Shown here: piece after piece, positions 31,795-42,409 of the stretch
Position numbering within the stretch: the first letter of the stretch is position 1
How the letters are laid out: the number at the start of each line of letters is the position of its first letter
DNA from: Cyrtodaria siliqua
Taxonomy: Eukaryota > Mollusca > Bivalvia > Adapedonta > Hiatellidae
NCBI GenBank assembly: GCA_037043455.1
Contig: JAWPHD010002616.1
Coordinates: forward strand, 184,687 to 248,686
DNA: 64,000 nucleotides
Reading direction: 5' to 3'
The notes under the pieces: generated by a model
Database searches by the model: none
What the model saw: only the letters and a program-made list of their open reading frames with translations
What the model was told of the DNA's origin: nothing
Made by a program: the position numbers and the translations under genes

Positions 31795-33055
31795 GACCAA
31801 GTTCTCTGTGGTTCGATGGTCGTGACCAAGTTCTCTGTGGTTCACTAAGTGAAGCAATGTTTTGGGAGAGTCAGTGGTCGTTAATAAGTTCCATATAGTT
31901 CAATGGTCGTGACCATGTTCTCTGTGGTGCATTAGTCGTGACCAAGTTCTCTGTGGTTCATTGGTAGTGACCAAGTTCTCTGTGGTTCAATGGCCGTGAC
32001 CAAGTATCTGTGGTTCATTGGTCGTGAACAGGTTCCCTATGGTTCAATGGTCGTGACCAAGTTCTCTTTGGTTCAATGATCGTGACTAAGTTTTCTGTGG
32101 TTCAATGGTCGTGCCAAGTCTCTGTGGTTCATTGGTCGTGAACAAGTTCTCTATGGTTCAATGGTCGTGACCAAGTTCTCTTTGGTTCAATGATCGTGAC
32201 TAAGTTTTCTGTGGTTCAATGGTCGTGACCAAGTTCTCTTTGGTTCAATGATCGTGACTAAGTTTTCTGTGGTTCAATGGTCGTGACCAAGTCTATGTGG
32301 TTCATTGGTCGTGAACAAGTTCTCCATGGTTCAATGGTCGTGACCAAGTTCTCTTTGGTTCAATGATCGTGACTAAGTTTTCTGTGGTTCATTGGTCGTG
32401 ACCAAGTTCTCTGTGGTTCATTGGTCGTGACTAATTTCTCTGTGGTTCATTGGTCGTGACCAACGTCTCTGTGGTTCATTGGTCGTGACCAATTTCTTTG
32501 TGGTTCAATGGTCGTGACCAAGTTCTCTGTGATTCAGTGGTAATTATTTTCTCTATTGTGGTCAGGTTATATATTGTTTTTTAGTCATACCAAGTTGTCT
32601 GTGGTTCATTGGTCGTTACCTAGCTCTTTGTGGATTATTTGTTGTTACCAAGTTATCTGTGAGTTAAAGGCCTTAGTCAAGCGCGATGTGGTTCATTGGT
32701 CGTAGTTATGATCTCTGTGGTTTATTGGTCGTAGTCAGGTTCTCCGTGATTCATTAGTCGTAGTCAAGTGCTCTGTGGTTCATTGGTCGTAGTCAATATA
32801 GATATAAAAATCGAATAGTAAAAGACAGTCAAGCACAAACACACACATAAACAAAGAACAACTTTAAAGATGACGTTCTTTTTGGTTTGTTGGTCGTAGT
32901 CAAGTTCTCTGTGGTTCGCAGGTCGTAGCCAAGTGTTCTGTGGTTCATTGGTCGTAGTCAAGTTCCATATAGTTCAAGGGTGTTAATCATGTAAATTGTG
33001 GTTCAATGATTTGCAACAATGTTCTCTGTGTTTCATTGGTCGTGGTTAAGTTTAA
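31795..33055 (+). repeat. 29-bp minisatellite with ~116-bp higher-order unit
   Basis: The monomer is 'gttcattggtcgtgaccaag' 'ttctctgtg'. The variant 'ctctttggttcaatgatcgt' recurs at spacings close to 116, 58 and 115 bp (4, 2 and 4 monomers). Monomers become more diverged after 32530, where a non-repeat insert of about 85 bp (32795-32880) also occurs. The minus-strand ORF reading TTTNEPQ repeats is an artefact. Confidence 0.93.
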
Positions 33056-33059
33056 TTTG

Positions 33060-33750
33060 AAAGACCGGTTGTTGACTCTTGGACATAATTTGTGCTATTT
33101 TTACCGCGTGTGTGTGTTTTCTGTAATGTAAAAAAACGTACTTTCTAGACATCTTGGGTGTTTGCTTGTCTGTTAAAATTGACCACAAAGAGCAAAGTTG
33201 TGCCTCCACATTTATCAGGTGTGTGTGTTATGTAGAACTCTGGAACACTTACTCGTACGCTTCAGTCTTATCCATTGAGGATGATACTATTTCTGATCTC
33301 ACAGAACAACTTTCAATACTGAAGAGAAAGAAGGAAAGTTAAACAAATTCCTGAAATTCGAAAACAAAATTTTAACGCCCATTTTATTACTGCTTCTAGT
33401 GCCTATCCCACGTAAAACATCTCCAACGTTTACTTTATGTCTAACTGCCGTGAAGGACAAGCCAGAAAAAATACAATAACATTGATGAAAACTCTGGTAT
33501 TACTTTAACTTTGTCAATTACACGTTCTGGAGTCGTTCTTGATTACATGTGTTGTAAATTTCATGTTTCATCTATCACTACTTTTCTACACTTTATATGT
33601 AACCGAACCATATACAAACTTTTCAAAGACATTAAGCTAATTTGTCTCATTCAGTCATATTTAACCATAGTGAAAACAATATATTTGGTCTGTAATTTTG
33701 GCCTATTGGAGCCATTTAGAGACAATATAGACAATTACACTACGTGGACT
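33060..33750. other. Unassigned; two short ORFs
   Basis: ORFs at 33154-33342 and 33511-33798 are present. The end of the second is simply the dispersed module (33758-33912) read in frame. No domain is recognised. Confidence 0.35.
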
Positions 33751-33757
33751 TACAAAA

Positions 33758-33912
33758 AGGTTTCGGTGGTGTTATTTTTACTGATCCTTTGGATATAACC
33801 AGCCCAATATAAGTCTTTAAAGTAGAACACCGCCGGTGCTAGGGGGCGAGAGAGGTGTTGCTTCTTAAATTACCTCTCATGAACAGACTCAATAAAACCT
33901 AGCCTGCTACTT
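33758..33912 (+). repeat. Dispersed retroelement-tail-like module, copy 3
   Basis: 'gttatttttactgatccttt', 'ccggtgctagggggcgagag' and 'catgaacagactcaataaaa' match the copies at 11231 (plus) and 37041 (minus). Confidence 0.6.
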
Positions 33913-34539
33913 TATTTTCTTGGCTGTGTTTTTTGCTGTGTGTGTGTGTAATTCTAAGGTTTATAGTCCGTCCGCCAACGAACACGTCAAGGTATACCTG
34001 ACGAGATGGGCACAATAGAGTCTGGACTTTTAAAGGTGTAATTTTGAATTTTGAAGCTGATATAGACCTTGCCAACAGGTCTGTTTAATGCCTAAATATG
34101 TGCTAAAAGCGGTGTCAACAACAGCGGTTAATTCAACCTAATTTCGTGTATTGACACCTTCCGGTCCTAGCTTTGTTTGGCGTTGTGTTGTATGTGGTGA
34201 TTGCTTGTTTTGTAGTGTTATGATTATGTTTTTAACATATCATATTTGCTGGGGTTTGATGAGGGGTATGCCTGTACCACGCCATCTTGGGGATGATTAG
34301 CGTGTCCATTTGCAGCATACTAATACTTGTGGTCATCGAACTGGGGCCTGTTCGGTTATTTCTGTGTTGTATGTTTGTACATGTTGGAGCATTTGTTGGT
34401 GTTTAGTTTGTTGGTTGCTATGCCTGGGGCATAGCGTGTGCGTCTGGTCTGAGGTACTGTGGCAGCAATTCTCTTTTTTGCTTCCAAAGTATCTCCCTTA
34501 TCAGTACTTATTATTTTTCAAGGTAACATATTCTTCAAA

Positions 34540-35720
34540 CATGGAACTACAGTGTATAAGCAAATCGTTGCATTTCCCATGGGTGCTTACTGTGATATTG
34601 TACCTTGAGTCTTTCACCATGCTGACGTCATTAAAGCCTTTAATAATAACCCGCGCTATCTTAATGCTAGTTTGAACATTGACAACCTTTTCTTTTATAC
34701 CAACTTTTTACCATCGATCATCAAGAACACCAACTCAACAAAGCTAGTTAGTTATTCAGATTGTATCACGTCTTTACTCGATTAACATCTCTCTATTGAA
34801 AATGGAGAAATAATTAACAAGCTTTATGACAAGAGGGAGGATTTCAATGCAGACATCTTTAATTTTACTCACTCGGATGGTGATGTTCCGCCAATCAACT
34901 ATTCGTTTTCCAAGAGCTTGTAGTCAGTCAGTTTTAGGATTTAAATTCGTACCCTTTGTATAACTGAAACGCCTTTCCATAAGTATAACAATTGTTAAGG
35001 CAATTATCAACAAATAGGTTGCAATTTATACTATAAGTTTATTGGATGACCCTTACACAGTTCGCCCCTATGATTTTCTCCTTGAATATCCCGACGACCA
35101 GACTAATTAGTGATTCTATGCTGACTATGCTAAATTCTGAAAATACCGCAATGTTTAAAGTTCGTTTCAGTACTGTCATGTCGTACACTTTACCGCTTAT
35201 TCTATCGTTGCTTTGGTTTCTTATAAGTTATTGAGTACATTCCTGAGTACATATCCCTGAAAGGAATGGTAACGCTTGATGTTTGTCTTGTCGTGCCCGT
35301 AATGGTTTATTCTCGTGTTGCTCTGGCTTCTACCATGTCACTGAGTACTTGATTTGTGGGATTCTATGTTTGTTTGTTTTTTTATCTTTTTATATTTTTA
35401 TATTCATATATCATACACGATCATCGTTGTGTTTATGTATATTACCTATTGATGCTGCTATTGTGTTAGAGGATATATACTAGGCTAGCAGGAATTTCTT
35501 TATTTACACCGTTGTTACTGTTTTTTAAATGGCAATAAGGTACGAGTGAGGTTTGGGTACCCTAACACCTGGGTTAAAGCCTCCAGAGGCCTATTTGTCA
35601 CTGAGCGTTCCATGGTGGTACCCCAATTGCCAACCCTTTTATGTTTGCATTCTTTGCGTCTATTATTCATTGTGACTGTTGTTTGTTTATATGCGTGTTG
35701 TTTGTTGTCTCTGTTCTACG
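34540..35720 (+). pseudogene. Reverse-transcriptase element relic, copy A
   Basis: A decayed reverse transcriptase is readable in pieces. A PMG-x-YC block lies at about 34577. The position of the catalytic YxDD box reads RYLNAS, so the catalytic aspartates are lost. The block HLSIENGEIINKLYDKRED is at 34786-34842. Copy B shares this last block almost unchanged, and both resemble the C-terminal part of a reverse-transcriptase domain I have seen in many invertebrate genomes. Which retroelement class (Penelope-like or other) I cannot settle. Stops and frameshifts are frequent. Downstream, a non-coding tail includes 'ggtttattctcgtgttgctc', 'gcctattgatgctgc'-like sequence and 'actgagcgttccatggtggt', each present once. 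Same strand as copies B, C and D. Confidence 0.65.
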
Positions 35721-35724
35721 ACTG

Positions 35725-36100
35725 CTACATTTCCTGTTTAGCTTGTATACCTGCTGTTGGTGACTTTCTTTTTATACATACTTTTGGTGAGTTTCTATTT
35801 ATACTTACTTCTGATGACTTTCTGTATTGTTTATATTCATATGTACATGCTCATCTTCGTGAAGAGTTATATCGCCTATTAAGTTAGAGATTAGTCTGGG
35901 CTGTCTCTACTTACACTGTTGTATTACAGCGGAATGTGACCGTAGAACCAACTGTACCCACTTCCATAACTCCCCCACCCCTACCCCACCTAGTCGCCCT
36001 GTTTGCCAGCGACTTACCGGCACGCACATTGTCAATCCTTTTATGTGTGTGATATATAGGGCTTTACTTTTATTTTTGTTTTCTTCAGTATAATGACTAT
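35725..36100 (+). repeat. Diverged partial duplicate of the retroelement tail
   Basis: Words such as 'catgctcatcttcgtgaag', 'tatcgcctattaa', 'cttacactgttgtattacag' and 'attgtcaatccttttatgtg' echo the tail of copy A in the same order. 'tgactttctttttatac' type words recur three times (35760-35830). Confidence 0.45.
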
Positions 36101-36149
36101 TATAAATGCGATTTGGCTAGCTGTATGTTCCTCTATCCTCTAAAATGGT

Positions 36150-36250
36150 CTTCTTCCTTGTACAGTTATATGTTCTATATATGAACCTGTTATTATATGT
36201 TTTATATATGAACCTGTTATTATATCTTCTATATATGAACCTTTTTAATA
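36150..36250 (+). repeat. ~29-bp tandem repeat, 3 copies
   Basis: The unit is 'atgttctatatatgaacctg' 'ttattat'. Confidence 0.9.
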
Positions 36251-36254
36251 GCAT

Positions 36255-37025
36255 TTGGTATACGATTATGACAATTATTATCAGTTAATTAAAGATCAAG
36301 TCCACACTCAGTTGTTCAGATTGCCATCTGTTGTTGTTGCCGCTACTTATGTTACTTCCACGTATTACCTGACTTTGGAGTTAATATCTATGAAGGCATA
36401 TGCTCTAATTACGGTTATTGCTCAGAAATATTTGTTAATTAGAATGCGGGAAAGGGCAACTGTATCACAAGCCAATAACATTTTGAGATAACGAGCGAAC
36501 GATTCTGCAATCAATATAAATCAGGCGACACACTTATTTTTTAATTTTCTTTCTTTATTCTGAAAATATACTAGTACATGTGTCCGAGATAACTCATACG
36601 ACGTGTTTACGACTGTCGGACATTAAGACGCGTGTATATTAAACATGCAGCTATCAACCCCACACAAAGTTATCGTCACACGACGTCATAAAGTTCGCAT
36701 AGTCATTTAATGGATATTAAAATGTTATCTTGGTAAAATTTCTTTAGAGTTAACTATCTTTATTTACTTGAACATTTACAAACGTGTAACCCACTCTTTG
36801 TAGTGACATGTTTATGACAAACGTACATTATCTTGAAAATGATGCTAAAACCTTATATAACACGATTGGTAAAGGTGGTAACATAAAAAGAAAATACACA
36901 GCCATATCTACCAGTATACTAAGGTGCGTTACAGTAAATATAATGTACTGACTGGCAAAATAATTGATTGGACAATAAAAACAGAAAATAGTATCCGTAG
37001 GAAAGCAAGGAACACGACAAAAAAA
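36255..37025. other. No supported feature
   Basis: A 78-codon ORF (36255-36491) and an 82-codon minus ORF lack identity. AT-rich. Confidence 0.4.
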
Positions 37026-37040
37026 ACAAAACAACAAGAA

Positions 37041-37175
37041 GAAAGCAGCAGACTCGGTTGTATTGAGTCTGCTCATAGATGCCTCTCAACCCACTAGCAT
37101 CGGGTTGAGCAGTGCCACGAATATTGGGTTCGATGATCCCAAAGGATCAGTAAAAACAACACTCCCGATTCGTAG
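37041..37175 (-). repeat. Dispersed retroelement-tail-like module, copy 4
   Basis: The reverse complement shows 'gtttttactgatcctttggg' 'atcatcgaaccc', then 'cagactcaatacaaccgagt'. The block between them differs from the other copies. Confidence 0.55.
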
Positions 37176-37389
37176 CGCGGAGATACTTGTTTACGGCCGT
37201 CGCACAGCACTAAATGAACGCTAGCTGGAATGTCAATACATACTGTATGTGTGCATCCCCGACAAGCAGCAAACACAAACAGAAGACAGTTAACTACTTA
37301 TTAAGTCGGTTAATGAGAGGTTATGTTAGATGATGCCATCTAATTTATAAGCAGAGTTGATCAATAATGCTCTTAATAAACCATAATTT

Positions 37390-37670
37390 CATATTATGTG
37401 AATTACGAATGCCCAGTCATTTCCGAAAGAAGGTTTGTATCAATCCCATTTTTATGGCGATCCCATTTATAAACTTCAAGTAGTTTTAAGGGTTATGAAA
37501 CTACTGATTTCCTACTTGAAAACACTGCGTAGGGTTAACTTTAAAATGTTCATAATTCATGGTCCCAAGAAATAGCTGTATTCAAATACGGTAACTTCAA
37601 TGTGGTCGTGCAGTACAGTTAACGGTTTATTCTCACATTGCTCTGATTCAGTCAATGCAGGACGAAAGGA
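37390..37670 (+). pseudogene. Reverse-transcriptase element relic, copy D (fragment)
   Basis: 'tttttatggcgatcccattt' 'ataaacttcaagtagttt' corresponds to 'ttctatggtgacgtgattta' 'caaacttcgtaagatcc' in copy B (39620). 'aacggtttattctcacattg' 'ctctgattcagtc' corresponds to the tail of copies A, B and C. The rest is unalignable by eye. No open frame. Confidence 0.45.
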
Positions 37671-37726
37671 TACCCCTCATCTATGGCATGCTAATGATAA
37701 GAAAATAAATTGTATTAACCTCGTCA

Positions 37727-37880
37727 AAATGCCTTACACCTTACACGTTTTATATAGTACATCGTCATGCATCAAAATGCCTTACACCTTACACTTTTTA
37801 TATATAGTACATCGCCATGCATCAAAACGCATTACTTACACTTTTTATATATAGTACATCGTCATGCATTAAAGCGCAGC
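37727..37880 (+). repeat. ~58-bp tandem repeat, 3 copies
   Basis: The unit is 'atgccttacaccttacactt' 'tttatatatagtacatcg' 'tcatgcatcaaa'. Confidence 0.92.
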
Positions 37881-38287
37881 TCTAATCATTATTCAGAGGT
37901 TAAACGGATAAACCGATGCATTTGAAAAAAAGACTTGCTTACTTGCTTAATGTTGGGGTCGAAAGGAAATGCACCTTCTGTCTCGACAAATTCCCTTTAT
38001 TTGATTGGCGATTTCCAAAGCTGATTTACTTCTTTATTTCTACTATTAATACATTTACCTGTTTTAGCTCTACTAGCCAAAGGTCATTAGGGCTTATGTC
38101 ATGGTCTGTTGTCCGTCGTCCGTAGCCTGTTAACATTAAAAGCTCGGATGAGCTCGAAAAACACTAGTATCGGAAGATAAACACCAGCGTTATAGCCCTT
38201 AGTGATAACAAAATGCGATTATGAGTACTGGATATAAGGTATCGTATGAATTGCAGAGTTCGACAAGGTTTTCTTGATGAATATATA

Positions 38288-38632
38288 GAAAACTTGATTT
38301 ACTATATTTCCAATCCTAATATATGAGAGCAGAATGGGAGGACTTTCAATATACTACTAGTGGAAGTCCCCACAGGATGCCTCCACATATGTTTATATAT
38401 ATGTTTTAGAGGTAGCGGGACATATACTCTTTTATAGGCTGTCAGGAGATAAGGTGGCATACTTGTAAAAGTTGTGGATAGATGTAAGGAATTGTGTATA
38501 GTTATATTATATTTATTAACCCACACACTCACTCCTTATTTGGTTTCTTTCTCCTCTCATCTTATAGAAATGTTGATTTTCTATATTTCCAATCCTAATG
38601 TATGAGAGGCAGAATGGGAGGACTTTCAATTT
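38288..38632 (+). repeat. ~62-bp direct repeat flanking 215 bp
   Basis: 'ctatatttccaatcctaat' 'gagaggcagaatgggagg' 'actttcaat' occurs at 38303-38350 and 38581-38628. The 215 bp between could be an insertion, or the pair could be two units of a larger repeat. Confidence 0.75.
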
Positions 38633-38639
38633 TGCCTCA

Positions 38640-39215
38640 TCAACACTCTAGCGCCTTCATTTTGTATCTACTCTTTACCAAACTTAACCAGTGTGTTAAT
38701 ACCAATGAAAACTCAGATGAGTTCGAGAAAGACTAATAGAGGATAATAAACACCGGAGTTATGGCCCTTGATGTAATGGAAACCGCTTTATTTTGCTTTG
38801 CCCTGACGAGTTCGATAAAACACCAATATCTGAACAGTTTTGACAGTTGATTTTCTTAAATTTGCCTTATTTTGCTTCGTTAAGAGGATAAGACCTTCAT
38901 TTTCCGTCTGATCTTTACTAAACGTTACCACATTGTTAATGTCAATACAATCTTGGACAAAATCGAAAACCAGCTAGATCGGATTAATAACGATAGAGTT
39001 ATGGCCCGTGGTTTATTGAAAAAATGCTTTGTTAAATATGTAGCTACTTTGTTTTTCATCTGATCTGTATGAAACTTGACCAGATTGTTTATCTCAATGA
39101 AAACTGTTATCAAGGTCGAAGATCAGCTAGATCTGATTATTAAAGACAGACGATGTATTGAAAAATCCTTATTATTTTGTTTTGCTAAATCTGAACTACT
39201 TCATTTTTATCTGAT
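38640..39215 (+). repeat. Degenerate ~130-140-bp dispersed repeat series
   Basis: 'gatgagttcgagaaagacta', 'ggagttatggcccttgatgt', 'ttattttgctttg' and 'catttt..atctgatctttac' recur at about 38130-38220, 38700, 38830, 38960 and 39080. They recur again downstream at 40820-41340. This has the style of bivalve low-divergence dispersed repeats. Confidence 0.6.
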
Positions 39216-39221
39216 CGTCAA

Positions 39222-40720
39222 CTCAACAAAGCTAACATTTTTTATATTGTCGCTGTTTTCCTTGATTTACATATCTCTATTGAAAATGGCGAAATAATTA
39301 TTAAAATCTATGACAAGACAGATGATTTTAATTTTGATATTGTTAATTATCCCCATGTAGATGGGATGTTCCCCGAGCAACTTCTTATGGGGTCTATGTG
39401 TCTCAACTTATTCTTTTTTCTAGAGCTTGTACCCGAGTTGAGGACTTCAATATTCGTAATCTTTGTATAACTAAAAAGCTACTCCATCAGGGCTACCGTT
39501 ACCATAAACTTCGTAAAACCTTTGCAAAATTGTATTATCGTAACCCTGATCTTCTTCAAATATACAAGTAATTTAATAACTCTTATGCGACAAGGACTAT
39601 CACAATCTGACTTCTATGGTGACGTGATTTACAAACTTCGTAAGATCCTTGGTCATGATCACTTTCATACTACACTCAAGTGATATGAAAACGCAACACG
39701 GGAATTTCCGCTATATATTGTATATACTGCACACTTAATTGCACATAATATTCCAAAGAAATCCCAAGATGTTTTTTAAAAAGAAAGTTGCAGTTAACTA
39801 GAGAAAGGACACAACTGTGATGTTGTAGACGTTTTAATCACACTACACTTTGTAACAAGAACTTCATAAATGTTGAAGTAGCTCTTTGAAAAATTGAGCT
39901 AGTTCAGTACTGTATTTAACGTAAATAGTTTGCAAAATGTTGCATCCTAAGTTTGCTCACATGATTGAGCCAAACGCGTACTCTGTGAATAATGAAACAT
40001 TGAAGGAATACTATTTGCTGTATTATTTGTTGTTTTAGTATTTTTTCCAAAAGGAAAGGTCTTACGTAGCCATGTACCATTCGATTAAAAGCAGCATATT
40101 GTACATACAATATATAACGTTAGCGGAAATTCCCGTGTTGCGTTTTCATATCCCTTGAGTGTATATTTGTTAAATTTGTTAAAAGGTTAATCAAAAGAGG
40201 TCATCGTTTTGCAACGCACTGCATGCTTGGTGGTGGCCCCATTTACAGTTCGCCACTATGCTTTCCTCTTTAATTGTGCGATGACCGAACAGGATGTGGA
40301 CCCTATGATGACGTCTATTTGAAGCCCAAAATGACGGTGACGTTTGATGTTTGTCTGCAATCATGTCTTGTCGTGCCCTCAATGGTTTATTCTCTTGATG
40401 CTCTGCCTTCTGCCAAGTCACTGAGTACCTTCTTTGTGGCTTTCTAGGCATCTTTGTGTTTTACTTATATTGCCTATTAATGCTGCCTTCTTGTTTAGAG
40501 AATATTTCATGGCGGGGATTTCGTTATTTACACTGTCCCGTTTTATTGGGATGAAAGTAGGGTTAGTATGAGGTTTGGTGCACCCTAGAACCTGGTTGAA
40601 ACCACCATCGTCCTTTTTTGCAACTGACCGTTCCAAGGCGGTAGCCCTATTGTCAACCCTTGTGTGTTTGTGATGTCTTATCTTGCATTTTATTCATCTT
40701 TATATATAGCTGTTCTTTGT
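39222..40720 (+). pseudogene. Reverse-transcriptase element relic, copy B, interrupted by a MITE
   Basis: This is the best-preserved coding relic of the family. Frame 1 (39262-39352) reads LDLHISIENGEIIIKIYDK then TDDFNFDIVNYP. After a frameshift, frame 2 (39365-39571) reads DVPRATSYGVYVSQLILFS and, further on, KLLHQGYRYHKLRK before a TAA. The coding end 'cttcgtaagatccttgg' is at about 39640. A 489-bp TA-type MITE (39673-40161) interrupts it. The 3' end and non-coding tail continue from 40164 with 'tttgcaacgcactgcatg', 'tcctctttaattgtgcgatg', 'ggtttattctcttgatgctc', one 'attaatgctgcc' and one 'actgaccgttccaaggcggt'. Minus-strand ORFs here are shadows. Confidence 0.7.
39673..40161. mobile_element. 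TA-type MITE (AACGCAACA family, 489 bp)
   Basis: The left end is CACTCAAGTGATATGAAAAC then GCAACACGGGAATTTCCGC. The right end is its reverse complement with one mismatch. TA lies on both sides (39671-39672 and 40162-40163). Copy C of the retroelement shows the empty site. The 64-codon minus ORF inside has no transposase features. The TA duplication fits Tc1/mariner. Confidence 0.9.
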
Positions 40721-40819
40721 TTCCTTGTGTGTTTGTGGTTGACTGTCGTCCTTTAATGCTTTTTTTCCTGTACGATTTTATATCATCTTTATCTAATCTT
40801 CGCAAAGCTTGTTCGGAAT

Positions 40820-41340
40820 GTAAATATCAATAAAAACACAAACTTGTTTGGAAACCATCCATGCCGCCAATACGCCCACACCCCGCTCTTTTTACATGAA
40901 GTTATCTTGGTTATAAAAGACAGTTGGACAAATAGGACAACTTCAAAAACTACCCATGTCATACTAGAAAAGCAGAGTTATGGCCCTTGATTTATTTAAA
41001 AATTCTATATTTTGCTTTGTTAAATATGTCTTCATCTTTCATCTGACCTTTAAAAACTTGTTAATATCAACAGAAGGTCGAACATGTTTGAAAACCAACC
41101 ATATTTCATCTGACTCGCATCCATCCCTATCGCCCTCAAACATACCCGAACCACCACCCCCATTTTTTGAAGATATTATCACTGTCATAGAAGTAAGTGG
41201 GACACATTAAACTAACTAGCGATATCAGTATCAGACAAGCAACAGCGGAGTTATGGCCTTTGCATTATTTAAAAGTGTTTGTTAAAACTCTAGTTCCTTC
41301 AGCTATTCATCTGACCTTTGTAATCCTTGTTAAGAATATT
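40820..41340 (+). repeat. Further degenerate dispersed-repeat copies
   Basis: 'gagttatggcccttgattta', 'ttgctttgttaaatatg', 'tcatctttcatctgaccttt' and 'cggagttatggcctttgca' repeat the words of 38640-39215. The 76-codon ORF at 40980 lies entirely in this repeat. Confidence 0.55.
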
Positions 41341-41344
41341 ATTT

Positions 41345-41905
41345 TCATTAATAGAAAAAAAGCTCTGTAAAGTTTAAAAAAATATAAGAGCACGGTTGCT
41401 TTGGTCTTCACTAGATTCCACCAAATTTGTCAAACAATATATCACTTTAATTTGTCAGTGATGTATATTACCATGAACACCATGGAGTCAGTAGATCGAT
41501 ACATACCCTCTTGGGCCTCTTGTTCATAGTTTCCTTCGTATAGGTCACATTAGATACAAAACAGAAAAATGGTCCGTCGTATAGTTCACATTAGACAACG
41601 AATAGAAATTCGTCTAACGTCGTTGTCAGTTTATAACAGGATGACTCGCAAATTTGGAAAAGGTAGATCCAAATTCGAATGTTTATGGGAAGTATTCTGA
41701 AATGATTATTAGGAAATAATCATAACCGCTTTGTTCTTGTTTCATCACCTGATTTTCGTTCATTTTAGTCAGTTCGTACGCCCTTCCGAACGCCGAAAGA
41801 AATATATGACCGAGGTTAGAGCAGGGTTGTCAAGAGACTCATAAAAGAAATGATGAAAGATGGCAACTGCTCGAAACAGCAAAATAAGTTGAGCATCTTT
41901 AAAGC
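41345..41905. other. No supported feature
   Basis: 'cgtataggtcacattaga' and 'cgtatagttcacattaga' (41537 and 41579) form a short direct repeat. Confidence 0.4.
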
Positions 41906-41909
41906 GGGC

Positions 41910-42076
41910 CTTATAGCGGGAGTATGGCCTGATAGCGGGAGTATGGCCTGATAGCGGGAGTATGGCCTTATAGCGGGAGTATGGCCTTATAGCGGGAGTA
42001 TGGCCTTATAGCGGGAGTATGGCCTTATACCTTATAGCGGGAGTATGGCCTTATAGCGGGAGTATGGCCTGATAGC
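41910..42076 (+). repeat. 19-bp tandem repeat
   Basis: 'atagcgggagtatggcctt' (or 'cctg') occurs about eight times, with one 'ataccttatagcgggag' slippage variant. Confidence 0.95.
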
Positions 42077-42409
42077 GACCTCTGCTACCAAGCTGTTTCT
42101 TATAAAGTGTAAACTATCTACAACGTCAACTGCAGAACTCAGCAAAAGAAACTACTGAATAAAACTATTAAGTGATGCAAGTCTGTGAATGAAACGCTTA
42201 AGTGATGAAACCATGTGAGTGAAACGCTTTAGTGATGTTAACATGTTATTACTGATTTTAAGAAACAAACAGTTAAGCTATTCACTTGTTTAATTTGTGA
42301 AATTTCTCCTGTTGTTTCATCAGCAGGTTTGCTCCTTAATAGTATATGCAGTCATACATACGAAATAATTATTTACAACAAATGGCATGATTTTGATTGT
42401 TGTTGCAAA

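Larger units (their letters stand above)
30580..31795 (+). repeat. Rep-B dispersed repeat, longest copy, with nested palindromes
   Basis: The 5' block (30600-30850) matches 7800-8095. The middle block (30850-31015) and 3' block (31525-31790) match 1566-2050. 'gcaacctataatagcgtaaa' is locally duplicated at about 30842-30898. Between the middle and 3' blocks lie two inverted-repeat units absent from the copy at 1.6 kb. 'ttgactgtatactaacaccg' is also duplicated (31522 and 31560). The family is unknown. Confidence 0.7.

Noticed and set aside
32764..32961. Minus ORF with TTTNEPQ repeats
   Set aside because: Translation of the 29-bp minisatellite.
33154..33342. 62-codon ORF with a hydrophilic end (SDLTEQLSILKRKKES)
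   Set aside because: It reads like protein at its end, but there is no supporting splice site or family, and it sits between a minisatellite and a dispersed module.
34310..34675. 121-codon plus ORF, hydrophobic
   Set aside because: It is out of frame with the reverse-transcriptase remnant it overlaps (PMG-x-YC block), so it is a shadow.
35546..35887. 113-codon hydrophobic ORF
   Set aside because: It lies in the non-coding tail of retroelement copy A, and its start matches the tail words of copies B and C.
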